A stretch of DNA of 41,298 nucleotides from Candidatus Uhrbacteria bacterium (lineage in GTDB: Bacteria; Patescibacteriota; Patescibacteriia; UBA9934): the NCBI GenBank assembly GCA_903848275.1, contig CAINGB010000043.1, positions 1-41,298 of the forward strand, given 5' to 3'. The position numbers were made by a program, and so were the translations under genes. The notes under the pieces were generated by a model. It did no database searches, was not told the origin of the DNA, and saw nothing but the letters and a program-made list of their open reading frames with translations. Below are positions 29,625 through 36,168 of the stretch, one piece after another (the first letter of the stretch is position 1; every line of letters begins with the position of its first letter).

Positions 29625-30460
29625 CGGTCAGGTTACTTACCGATGCAGCACAGCCCGTTGTACGCTATAAATTTTCGCGAGTTTTTAGGTTTGCTGTTGT
29701 TGGCGGCTTAGTAGTCGGTTGTGGTGTGGCTGGAATTCTTGTGGCATTTTGGTATTTTCATTTACATCATGGGTTTAGTAAGACATTAGCGCAATTAATC
29801 CCAGTACCGGCTGCTATCGTTGACGGTAACGTGGTGTGGTACGGCGAAGTGGTTAAAAATGCGACCGCGCTTGAGGATGACGCTGGGCTGGCCAGTGTCG
29901 AGGCTATGCACAGAGGACTGGTGTTGGCCGAAAGATATGCGGTGACAGAAAAGATTGGGTCGATCTTAGGCGTGGCTACGAATGAGGATAGGCTAGCTTA
30001 TGATATGGCGGTAGAGCAGGCTTTGTTGACGTCGGCCAGTTATCAGGGCGAGGCTAGATCGAGGATTGAAAGACTGCAGGCTAAGCTAACACAAGGGATT
30101 CAGTTTAGAGATTTAGCGACGCAGTATAGCGAAGGAGCGTCGGCTAATGTTGGTGGGGATTTGGGTTATGTCGACCCGGCTGCTTTACCGCCTGATTTGA
30201 ATAGTGTGGTGCAGGCGATGCTGTCTGGCACGGTGTCGACGATTACGGAAACACGGACGTCGTTTTGGTTGGTGCAATGCAATGGAGTAAAGGCCCCCTC
30301 CGACTCCCTACCGGCTAGGGCAACGGTATCGGCACCATCGGCTGGGGGAGGGAGTTCGCAATTAGTGTGGTTGCGAGTGATTGAGATCAAAAAGGATTTA
30401 CTGGGGCCGATTATTGACCGGGCCATGCTAACGGCGAATATTAGGGAGTTTGTGAGGTAA
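29621..30460 (+). CDS. Membrane-anchored parvulin-type peptidyl-prolyl isomerase
   Basis: The 279-residue protein has an N-terminal anchor (about 27-48, VVGGLVVGCGVAGILVAFWYF), a SurA/PrsA-like helical region (VDGNVVWYGEVVKNATALE, YAVTEKIGSILGVATNEDRLAYDMAVEQAL), and a parvulin domain. The domain is recognised by FRDLATQYSEGASANVGGDLGYVDPAALPPDL and FWLVQCNGV. It should help fold exported or cell-wall proteins. Between about residues 225 and 247 the domain is interrupted by a Ser/Pro/Ala/Gly-rich segment encoded by a palindromic GC-rich element; the final strand LVWLRVIEIKKD resumes after it. Start ATG overlaps the divIC-like stop. Confidence 0.85.
   Translation: MTVRLLTDAAQPVVRYKFSRVFRFAVVGGLVVGCGVAGILVAFWYFHLHHGFSKTLAQLIPVPAAIVDGNVVWYGEVVKNATALEDDAGLASVEAMHRGLVLAERYAVTEKIGSILGVATNEDRLAYDMAVEQALLTSASYQGEARSRIERLQAKLTQGIQFRDLATQYSEGASANVGGDLGYVDPAALPPDLNSVVQAMLSGTVSTITETRTSFWLVQCNGVKAPSDSLPARATVSAPSAGGGSSQLVWLRVIEIKKDLLGPIIDRAMLTANIREFVR
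30294..30355 (+). repeat. Palindromic element inside the parvulin gene
   Basis: ACTCCCT (30303-30309) pairs with AGGGAGT (30349-30355); C-rich then G-rich flanks surround it. The frame stays open through it and encodes a low-complexity insert. It resembles the element at 16183 in style but not in exact sequence. Confidence 0.45.
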
Positions 30461-30461
30461 C

Positions 30462-30490
30462 AAAAAAGTCGTGCCAGAGCACGATTTTTT
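30462..30490. terminator. Bidirectional terminator between parvulin and tRNA-Thr
   Basis: TCGTGC, loop CAGA, GCACGA with A and T runs on either side. It serves the plus-strand operon and the minus-strand tRNAs. Confidence 0.9.
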
Positions 30491-30566
30491 TGGAGCCATT
30501 TCCGGGATTCGGACCCGGGACCTCTGCTTTACGAAAGCATTGCTCTACCAGCTGAGCTAAAATGGC
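30491..30566 (-). tRNA. tRNA-Thr (anticodon CGU)
   Basis: Minus-strand cloverleaf. The acceptor GCCATTT pairs with AAATGGC. The D-arm is GCTCAGCTGGTAGAGC, the anticodon loop TTCGTAA (CGU) on a four-pair visible stem, and the T-arm CCGGGTCCGAATCCCGG. Discriminator U and encoded CCA. It reads ACG. Confidence 0.93.
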
Positions 30567-30567
30567 C

Positions 30568-30642
30568 TGGAGCGGGAAATGGGGCTCGAACCCACGGCCT
30601 TCTGCTTGGGAAGCAGACGTTCTACCACTGAACTATTCCCGC
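30568..30642 (-). tRNA. tRNA-Gly (anticodon CCC)
   Basis: Minus-strand cloverleaf. The acceptor GCGGGAA pairs with TTCCCGC. The D-arm is GTTCAGTGGTAGAAC, the anticodon stem TCTGC/GCAGA with loop TTCCCAA (CCC), and the T-arm GTGGGTTCGAGCCCCAT. Discriminator U and encoded CCA. One base separates it from tRNA-Thr, so both come from one transcript. Confidence 0.94.
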
Positions 30643-30653
30643 AATGTGGCCGT

Positions 30654-30682
30654 ATAGTATCTAAAACTTGGGTTTTCGGCAA
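30654..30682 (-). promoter_or_regulatory. Promoter of the tRNA-Gly/tRNA-Thr operon
   Basis: Minus strand: TTGCCG (-35), 17-base spacer, TACTAT (-10), 11 bases before the tRNA-Gly 5' end. Confidence 0.6.
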
Positions 30683-30707
30683 GTGCTAGGAAGGCGATAA
30701 TTAATCG

Positions 30708-30716
30708 TGCTATAAT
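30708..30716 (+). promoter_or_regulatory. Extended -10 element of ftsE, leaderless start
   Basis: TGCTATAAT, a perfect TGnTATAAT, ends 6 bases before the ftsE ATG. The expected +1 coincides with the A of ATG. Confidence 0.7.
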
Positions 30717-30722
30717 ACCCGC

Positions 30723-31406
30723 ATGATTCGTTTTACCAATATCAATAAAGTCTACAAGCCGACGACGCATGCGCTGGTTGGCGTGAGTTTTCATGTTAAA
30801 CCAGGGGAGTTTGTGTCGATTGTTGGTTCTAGTGGTTCTGGTAAGTCGACGCTGGCTAAGTTGTTGTTTGCGGAGGAGCGGCCGACGAGCGGCAAGATTG
30901 TGGTGGGGGATTGGGATATTACGCAGATTCATAGGTCAGAAATTCCGACGTTGCGCAGACAGATTGGTGTAGTATTCCAAGATTTTAAGTTACTCGGCCG
31001 GAAGACGGTTTATGAGAATGTGGCTTTTGCGCTAGAGGTTGCTGGGGCGGCGAATGCCAGAATTAAAGAAGTGGTGCCGCAGGTGTTGAAGATTGTGGGT
31101 TTGGGCGATAAGCATGGGCGCTATCCTAACCAGCTGTCTGGTGGTGAACAGCAGCGGGTGAGTATTGCTCGGGCCTTGGTGCATCGCCCCAAGATTATTG
31201 TGGCAGACGAACCGACTGGCAACCTCGACACCGTTACGTCGCGGGAGATTATTGAGTTACTAAAAAAGATTAACGAGTTCGGGACTACCGTGGTTCTTGT
31301 GACGCATGATAGGGATATTGTGAATGCGCTCAAAAAGAGGGTGTTGACGATTAACAACGGCAAGATTGTGAGTGACGTCGAGCATGGGAAGTACATGCTC
31401 GGGTAG
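30723..31406 (+). CDS. ftsE: Cell division ATP-binding protein FtsE
   Basis: FtsE is the ATPase of the FtsEX complex, which activates peptidoglycan hydrolases at the septum. The 227-residue ABC ATPase has Walker [12 protein letters not shown] near 34-43, Q-loop VVFQDFKLL, signature [15 protein letters not shown] near 138-152, Walker [13 protein letters not shown] and the H-loop VLVTHD. The start [11 protein letters not shown] and the FKLL after the Q-loop are typical of FtsE. ftsX follows, but repeat copy 6 separates the two by 221 bases, whereas ftsEX genes normally touch or overlap. Confidence 0.95.
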   Translation: MIRFTNINKVYKPTTHALVGVSFHVKPGEFVSIVGSSGSGKSTLAKLLFAEERPTSGKIVVGDWDITQIHRSEIPTLRRQIGVVFQDFKLLGRKTVYENVAFALEVAGAANARIKEVVPQVLKIVGLGDKHGRYPNQLSGGEQQRVSIARALVHRPKIIVADEPTGNLDTVTSREIIELLKKINEFGTTVVLVTHDRDIVNALKKRVLTINNGKIVSDVEHGKYMLG

Positions 31407-31415
31407 CTGACATTG

Positions 31416-31585
31416 GTCGCTCGCAACCGGCAGAGTAGTCCTCTTCCTAGCTGCACCTCGTCAACCGCACCAGCCGTCTCACCTCGTCTGACTCGGGCGC
31501 TGGCGCAGGGCCGAGGTTGGCGTCGTCAGAGGACCACTCAGCCGGTCGCTCGCTCTTAAAGGCCTCTGTCTGGCTAAAAAGTTTA
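31416..31585 (+). repeat. Structured intergenic repeat, copy 6 (type I core)
   Basis: The outer arms at 31427-31444 and 31528-31545 pair at 16 of 18 positions (CCGGCAGAGTAGTCCTCT with AGAGGACCACTCAGCCGG). Their sequence differs from the arms of copies 3 and 4, although the core between them is nearly identical. The tail GTCTGGCTAAAAAGTTTA is at 31568-31585. It lies between ftsE and ftsX. Confidence 0.88.
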
Positions 31586-31586
31586 A

Positions 31587-31617
31587 ACTACCAACTACTA
31601 ACTACCGACTACCAACT
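31587..31617 (+). repeat. Short tandem array of ACTACCAACT-like units before ftsX
   Basis: ACTACCAACT occurs at both ends with ACTAACTACCG between. It matches one arm of the inverted array at 16459-16539. It ends 10 bases before the ftsX ATG. Confidence 0.5.
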
Positions 31618-31627
31618 TTGTACTCTT

Positions 31628-32539
31628 ATGCGAACAATTCTCCGCGTCATCAAGTTTACTGGTCAGAGTTTGTGGCGCAACGCCTGGTTGTCGCTTATTA
31701 CGCTGACGATATTTGTGCTGACTTTGATGACTGTCAATGCGGTGTTGTTAGTGAACGTGGTGACGAGCAGTGCGATTAAGGCGGTGCAGAATGAGGTGCA
31801 GGTGGCCGTTTATTTTGTACCAGGGACGAGTGAGGCGACGGAGAAGGCGGTGCGTGGTTACTTGCTTGGTTTGAGTCAGGTCAAGACAGTAGAGGTGATT
31901 ACAGCAGAACAGGCGTTGCAAAACTTTAAGGATAAGAATGCGGGTGATCCGACGGTACTGGCGGCGCTCGACGAGGTTGGCGGCAATCCATTTGGGGACG
32001 CTGTGGTGGTGTCGGCCAAGTCACCAGACGATTTTGCTTTCATTATTGAGGCGATTAAGACGCCGGAATTCGCGCCGTCAATTAAGCAGACGGACTATAC
32101 CGACTACCAGGTGGTGATTGAAAAACTGACCTCGTTCACGGATAAGTTACGCTTGGCGGGGTTGGTGCTAGCTGGCTTCTTTGGCCTAATTTCCATGCTG
32201 ATAATCTTCAATGCTATTCGCATTGCTATTTACGTCCATAGGGACGAAATTACCATTATGAAGCTGGTGGGAGCGCAGGATTGGTTTATTCGCGCGCCGT
32301 TCTTGTTGGAGGCTGTGCTCTTGTCTTTGTTGGCGACGATAATTATGACTGGCGTGGTATTAGCGTCGACTAAGGCGCTGGATGTGCCGCTGATGCAATA
32401 TTTTGGTCAGGCGAACTTGAGTCTGTGGGGTTATTTTACTAGTAACGCTTTAGTAATTTTTGGTGGTGAGTTTGTGGGCTTGGCCGTGTTGAGTGTGTTG
32501 ACGACGGTGTTTGCTATCAGAAAACATTTAAGAGTTTAA
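31628..32539 (+). CDS. ftsX: Cell division membrane protein FtsX
   Basis: FtsX is the four-pass membrane partner of FtsE. The 303-residue protein has the first membrane segment at about 22-45 (WLSLITLTIFVLTLMTVNAVLLVNV). An extracytoplasmic loop follows, with VAVYFVPGTSEATEKAVRGYL, VITAEQALQNFKDKN and NPFGDAVVVSAKSPDDF. The C-terminal FtsX domain has three segments and the cytoplasmic motif IRIAIYVHRDEITIMKLVGAQDWFIRAPFLLEA. The ATG at 31628 begins MRTILRVIKFTGQSLWRN, as in other FtsX proteins; a longer frame would run into the repeat. Its last 12 bases overlap the convergent ABC-F gene. Confidence 0.93.
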   Translation: MRTILRVIKFTGQSLWRNAWLSLITLTIFVLTLMTVNAVLLVNVVTSSAIKAVQNEVQVAVYFVPGTSEATEKAVRGYLLGLSQVKTVEVITAEQALQNFKDKNAGDPTVLAALDEVGGNPFGDAVVVSAKSPDDFAFIIEAIKTPEFAPSIKQTDYTDYQVVIEKLTSFTDKLRLAGLVLAGFFGLISMLIIFNAIRIAIYVHRDEITIMKLVGAQDWFIRAPFLLEAVLLSLLATIIMTGVVLASTKALDVPLMQYFGQANLSLWGYFTSNALVIFGGEFVGLAVLSVLTTVFAIRKHLRV

Positions 32540-34333
32540 GCGCAGCCATTCTTCTTCTTCGGAAGCGAGGAGAGTGGTGAGTTCTTTGAGTTCGCGATTT
32601 TTTTCAGGGGCGTAGTCGGTTGGATTGTCGAAGAAAAATTGCAGGAGTTCGCTTTTCTTTTTGTCTTGCTCGGCCATGATTTTCTCGAGTTGGGCGATTT
32701 GGCGTTGCTTGGTTTTGAGTTCTAAACGACGGCGTTGACGTTCGAGTTCGTCCAAATTGGGTAGCGATGGCTCCTTGTTCTCGCCGTCGACATCGGCCGT
32801 AAGAACTTCTTCCAGGCTGGCGACGTAATCCTCGTAAGTGTCGGGGTAGGTGCGGACGGTGCCGTTACTGACTTCGAGCAAGCGGTTGGCGACGGTATTG
32901 ACGAAGGTGCGGCTGTGGCTGACAAAGATGACGGTACCGCCGTAGTTAGCGAGGGCGTCGGCCAAAGCTTCTGAGGTTTCGAAATCGAGATGGTTAGTCG
33001 GCTCGTCGAGCAGCAGGACATTGTGGGCGTGGAGAAGAATGCCGGCTAAACAAAGGCGAGCTTTTTCCCCACCGGAGAGAACGGATACGGTTTTGCTCAA
33101 GTCGTCGCGGCGGAAGAGAAAATTGCCAGCCATGCGCAGCACGTCTTCTTCTTTGGCGTCAGTTGGAGCGCAACGGCGGAGATATTCGTCGACGCGATCG
33201 GTTGGCCGGAGGGCAGCTTCGACATGCTGGGCGTAGTAGCCAAAGTCGGCCTTGTGCCACCAGGCAATCTTACTGTCTTCGCCGAGTGGTGGGAGTTCAC
33301 CAGCGAGAGTTTTGAGTAACGTCGTTTTGCCTTGGCCGTTGTTGCCGAGAATGACTACTTTATCGCCGCGAGGGATTTCAAACGAAATATTATCGGCGAT
33401 TACTTTGCTGCCGTAACCGATGGCGAGATGTTCGACGCGCAGAACGCTGCCCGGTTTGGTAATAACTGGCGGGAGAGAAATGCGGGCGGTGGCGAGTTTG
33501 TTGTCGATGCTAATGGTATGGAGTTTGGCGATGGCCTTGAGTTTTGATTGAGCTTGTTTGGCTTTGCTGGCTTTGTAGCGAAAACGGTCGACGAATTCTT
33601 GCAGATGTTCTTTCTGCGCCATGATTTTTTTGTTGGTATTTTGGATGTAGCCGGCTTGTTCTTCTTTGAAGGCGAGGTATGATTCGACTTCACCGGGGAA
33701 AAAGGTGAGGCGGCCGTGGGCGACTTCGAGGGTGGAGGTACAGGTACGTTTGAGGAATTCGCGGTCGTGACTGATGACGAGAATGCTACCGCGGAAAGTT
33801 TGCAGGACGTGCTCGAGGAGTAGGAGGGTAGTGAGGTCGAGGTAGTTGGTAGGTTCGTCGAGCAGGAGGAGGTTGGGGTCGGCGAGCAGCATGGCGGTCA
33901 GTTTAACGCGCATGCGGTAGCCACCGGACAGGCTGGCGGCGACGGTGGTGAGGAGATCGCGTTTGAGTTGGAAACGGCCGGACATTTTGGCGCACTCCCA
34001 GTCGGCTTTGCCGCTGACCCGCATGAGGAAATCGAGGACTGTTTCCGTTGGCGGAAACTCGGCGTGTTGTTCGACGTAGCCTAGGCGGACGCCCGGTAGG
34101 TGTTTAATGAGGCCAGCGTCGAGTTCCTCTTGGCCCAGGATCATTTTGAAGAGGGTTGACTTGCCAGCGCCATTGCGACCAATGACGGCGGTCTTTTGTT
34201 CGTCGTTTATGACAATGTTGGCGTCCTCAAAAATGACGGTATTACCGTATTTTTTGCTAAGGTCAGTGATTTCTAGAAGGGGACGAATATGCGGCCAATG
34301 GTAGCTTAATTGACAAAATTTGGCCAATACCAT
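32528..34333 (-). CDS. ABC-F family ATPase (ribosome-associated type)
   Basis: The 601-residue soluble protein has two ABC cassettes. The first has Walker A IGRNGAGKST at about 51-60, signature SLSGGYRMRVKLTAMLL and Walker B LLLLDEPTNYLD. The second has GNNGQGKTTLLK, LSGGEKARLCLAGILL and VLLLDEPTNHLDFET. A Lys/Tyr-rich linker of the ABC-F type lies between them, and a Leu/Lys/Glu-rich coiled coil at the C-terminus (about 520-601) recalls Uup. ABC-F proteins act on ribosomal E or P sites. The conserved region should start near LLEITDLSKKYG (residue 19), but no ATG, GTG or TTG lies just before it. The nearest starts are ATG 34333 or TTG 34327, or an ATT at 34288. Confidence 0.92.
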   Translation of the reverse strand: MVLAKFCQLSYHWPHIRPLLEITDLSKKYGNTVIFEDANIVINDEQKTAVIGRNGAGKSTLFKMILGQEELDAGLIKHLPGVRLGYVEQHAEFPPTETVLDFLMRVSGKADWECAKMSGRFQLKRDLLTTVAASLSGGYRMRVKLTAMLLADPNLLLLDEPTNYLDLTTLLLLEHVLQTFRGSILVISHDREFLKRTCTSTLEVAHGRLTFFPGEVESYLAFKEEQAGYIQNTNKKIMAQKEHLQEFVDRFRYKASKAKQAQSKLKAIAKLHTISIDNKLATARISLPPVITKPGSVLRVEHLAIGYGSKVIADNISFEIPRGDKVVILGNNGQGKTTLLKTLAGELPPLGEDSKIAWWHKADFGYYAQHVEAALRPTDRVDEYLRRCAPTDAKEEDVLRMAGNFLFRRDDLSKTVSVLSGGEKARLCLAGILLHAHNVLLLDEPTNHLDFETSEALADALANYGGTVIFVSHSRTFVNTVANRLLEVSNGTVRTYPDTYEDYVASLEEVLTADVDGENKEPSLPNLDELERQRRRLELKTKQRQIAQLEKIMAEQDKKKSELLQFFFDNPTDYAPEKNRELKELTTLLASEEEEWLRLNS

Positions 34334-34340
34334 AGACTTC

Positions 34341-34349
34341 TGCTATCAA
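34341..34349 (+). promoter_or_regulatory. Candidate extended -10 element of rpmG
   Basis: TGCTATCAA, followed by a T run, ends 13 bases before the rpmG ATG. It is one or two bases off the TGnTATAAT form. Confidence 0.4.
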
Positions 34350-34362
34350 TTTTTTTTGCCGT

Positions 34363-34518
34363 ATGTCCCAGGAAAATCTCATCAAGCTCGAATGTACTGT
34401 TTGTAAGGAGCCAAACTACCGCTCTCTTAAGAACAAGAAGAAGCTCAAGGAACGCTTGGAAATCAAGAAGTTCTGCCCTACTTGCGGCAAGCACACCATG
34501 CACAAAGAAACGAAATAA
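34363..34518 (+). CDS. rpmG: 50S ribosomal protein bL33
   Basis: The 51-residue protein reads [19 protein letters not shown], then [19 protein letters not shown] and [13 protein letters not shown]. This is the bL33 fold with the zinc-ribbon cysteines kept (CTVC and CPTC), so it is the Zn-binding form. Codons end mainly in C or G, as in tsf. It lies in the gap between the divergent ABC-F start and the convergent tmk gene, and is followed by a strong terminator. Confidence 0.95.
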   Translation: MSQENLIKLECTVCKEPNYRSLKNKKKLKERLEIKKFCPTCGKHTMHKETK

Positions 34519-34522
34519 GAAC

Positions 34523-34554
34523 AAAATCGACCTACTGCAGGTCGATTTTTTCTA
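34523..34554. terminator. Bidirectional terminator between rpmG and tmk
   Basis: AAAATCGACCT (34523-34533) pairs perfectly with AGGTCGATTTT (34539-34549); the T run continues to 34551. It overlaps the tmk stop codon. Confidence 0.92.
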
Positions 34555-35161
34555 TTAGGCGTTGGAAAACTTCGGCGCGGCTGCCGTTAGCGTCGATGGT
34601 TTGCCAGATATTGGTAAATTTGGGGTGTTTGCTTAGAAAGCTGTAGCCTTCACGACAACGGGCAAAGAATTCTACCGGGAGGCTTTCGAATTTGTCGCCA
34701 GCCGCATCACTGGTGCGTTTAAGGGCTATGGCTGGATCGAGATCAAGGCAGAAGATGATATTGGGCAAGTATGGCCCAACAGCAGCCTCGTTAATCTTCC
34801 AGATGGCGTCAAAGCCTAGTTCGCGGCCAAAACCTTGCCAGGCGACGCTGGTTAGGAAGCTGCGGTCAGCAATGACAATGCCGCCAGCCTCGAGTACGGG
34901 GGCGACGACGGTGCGGAGGGACTGGGCGCGGGCAGCGGCGTAGAGGTAAGCCTCGCAGACTGGGTCCATGGTTTCCGCGAAGGGTGTGCCTTGGACTATT
35001 TTGCGGATAGCCTCGGCAATTTCGCTGCCACCAGGCTCGCGGGTCCAGACAACCTGACGATCGGGGAAGCGATCCGTGAGGTAGGCTTGAAGCTGCTTAG
35101 ACTGGGTGCTTTTGCCGGTACCGACGACACCCTCGAAGACGATGTAATAGCCTTTACTCAT
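34532..35161 (-). CDS. tmk: Thymidylate kinase
   Basis: Tmk phosphorylates dTMP to dTDP. The 209-residue protein has the P-loop FEGVVGTGKST at about 9-19, the DR[E/x] region WTREPGGSEIAEAIR, DRSFLTSVAWQGFGRELG (substrate and base binding) and LDLDPAIALKRTSD with the LID following. All are in the usual order; the length is typical. The 56-bp palindrome with DnaA boxes lies 35 bases upstream of its ATG, so replication- or damage-linked control is possible. Its stop codon lies in the shared terminator with rpmG. Confidence 0.93.
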   Translation of the reverse strand: MSKGYYIVFEGVVGTGKSTQSKQLQAYLTDRFPDRQVVWTREPGGSEIAEAIRKIVQGTPFAETMDPVCEAYLYAAARAQSLRTVVAPVLEAGGIVIADRSFLTSVAWQGFGRELGFDAIWKINEAAVGPYLPNIIFCLDLDPAIALKRTSDAAGDKFESLPVEFFARCREGYSFLSKHPKFTNIWQTIDANGSRAEVFQRLIEKIDLQ

Positions 35162-35195
35162 AGTGAGTAGAGTTTAGCACGAAAATCAAAAGAAG

Positions 35196-35251
35196 TGTGG
35201 ATAAGTGGTCTACATTCAATGTATACATTGAATGTAGACCACTTATCCACA
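35196..35251. promoter_or_regulatory. 56-bp perfect palindrome with two DnaA boxes upstream of tmk
   Basis: The left 28 bases are exactly complementary to the right 28. The outer ends are perfect DnaA boxes: TGTGGATAA at 35196-35204 and TTATCCACA at 35243-35251. The centre is TACATTCAATGTA abutting TACATTGAATGTA. Bases 35199-35241 are identical to 14485-14527 beside lexA. The stop codon of the transglutaminase-like gene lies in its right arm. Confidence 0.7.
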
Positions 35252-35851
35252 GGTGAGGCGGCCGGCGGCGATTTCGATGGCGTCGGCGAGGCGGAGGTTT
35301 TGGCGTTGTTTGGCGGTGAGGATGGCGTGATGTTTGACGTTGACGAGATGAATGGGGATATACCAGACCGGTTCTTCCGAGGTCATCCAGCCTTGTTTGT
35401 CGAAACGGGCGAGATTGACTGGCTTGGTGAAGCTGCGGAGGGTTTTGCGACCGTCGTCTAAAAAGTACTCATGAAAGTAGGACATAACGAGCTCGCGGAT
35501 GGTGCGATAGATCGGCTCACGGTAACGGAGGACGGCATGGTTGGTTTTAGAGATAGCGCCCCAGTGGCCACCAACTTTGAAGACGGCGATGACGTGATCG
35601 AAGTCGTCTTTGCTGCTGGTAAGATCGACGATTAGTGGTTGGTGGCCATGGAAACGCAAGGCGGCGGCGGCGAGCATAGCGCCTTCCATGCACTGCGCAG
35701 TACCGAAACGGAGGACTTCTTTAGGCGAGAGACAGGTGTCATTGGCGTCGACGAAGTGAAAGGGGAGAGAATTCAAATAATCCTGGATTTTGGCAGGAGT
35801 TGAAAGTTTTTGGAGCTGTCGACGATTAGTTGCGGTGAAGTCGGAAAACAT
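35243..35851 (-). CDS. Transglutaminase-like domain protein
   Basis: The 202-residue protein probably has a papain-like transglutaminase fold. The putative nucleophile is Cys54 in RFGTAQCMEGAMLAAAALRFHG, at the start of a helix. A histidine follows in DDFDHVIAVFKVGGHWGAIS (His86 or His96). The third residue of a triad is likely the Asn or His of SKTNHAVLRYREPIY. There is no signal peptide, so it would act in the cytoplasm. Substrate unknown; peptidase or inactive binding roles are possible. A TGCTACAAT element (minus strand, plus-strand 35859-35867) lies about 7 bases before the ATG at 35851. The gene ends in the palindrome upstream of tmk. Confidence 0.7.
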   Translation of the reverse strand: MFSDFTATNRRQLQKLSTPAKIQDYLNSLPFHFVDANDTCLSPKEVLRFGTAQCMEGAMLAAAALRFHGHQPLIVDLTSSKDDFDHVIAVFKVGGHWGAISKTNHAVLRYREPIYRTIRELVMSYFHEYFLDDGRKTLRSFTKPVNLARFDKQGWMTSEEPVWYIPIHLVNVKHHAILTAKQRQNLRLADAIEIAAGRLTCG

Positions 35852-35948
35852 ATGGTATTATTGTAGCAGATTAATTGGCGGGGTGGATGAGTAGCGGGTT
35901 GGCGGGGTAGAGTTTGCTTTCGATGAGCTAAACTACCCAGCTACGCCC

Positions 35949-35967
35949 CTACCCAGCTACCCAGCTG
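35949..35967 (+). repeat. Dispersed 19-bp repeat, second copy
   Basis: CTACCCAGCTACCCAGCTG, identical to 17922-17940. Further CTACCCAG-like units precede it (35935-35948), and G-rich complementary units lie at 35880-35912, so a long imperfect hairpin is possible. Confidence 0.6.
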
Positions 35968-35979
35968 TAAATAAAATGT

Positions 35980-36120
35980 ATGGCAGGTCTTAAATACGTT
36001 ATCTTTGGTTCTGGTCTAATGATTTCGGCTACTCAGATGGGTGGTGGAATCTTCTCGATCATCCTTTTTATTGTTGGTTTGGTGCTTTGTTTGGCTGGCT
36101 TGTCTAGTAAAGAAAAATAA
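35980..36120 (+). CDS. Small membrane protein (46 residues)
   Basis: MAGLKYVIFGSGLMISATQ, then a Gly-rich turn and a hydrophobic segment (IFSIILFIVGLVLCLAGL), ending SSKEK. Two short hydrophobic stretches could form a helical hairpin. Uniform hydrophobic coding, an ATG after an AT-rich stretch (TAAATAAAAT) and a TAA close to the next promoter argue that it is real. No family recognised. The gap from 35852 to 35979 holds only the repeat array. Confidence 0.6.
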   Translation: MAGLKYVIFGSGLMISATQMGGGIFSIILFIVGLVLCLAGLSSKEK

Positions 36121-36131
36121 GTAATATTATG

Positions 36132-36140
36132 TGCTATACT
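36132..36140 (+). promoter_or_regulatory. Extended -10 element of the 36169 gene
   Basis: TGCTATACT, 28 bases before the ATG at 36169. Confidence 0.6.
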
Positions 36141-36168
36141 GTAAATATTATTCATTAGCTATTCGTTT

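Noticed and set aside
11567-31585. Intergenic repeats as integron attC sites
   Set aside because: They have stem structure and uniform orientation, but I see no matching R boxes (RYYYAAC/GTTRRRY) at the ends, no integrase and no cassette-like gene order.
11567-31585. Intergenic repeats as a CRISPR array
   Set aside because: The copies are kilobases apart, large and without regular spacers.
35196-35251. Palindrome before tmk as a replication origin
   Set aside because: Two DnaA boxes alone are not enough. There is no dnaA, dnaN, gidA or AT-rich unwinding region nearby.
35196-35251. Palindrome before tmk as an intrinsic terminator
   Set aside because: It has no loop and no T tract, and its core is conserved next to lexA between divergent genes where a terminator makes no sense.
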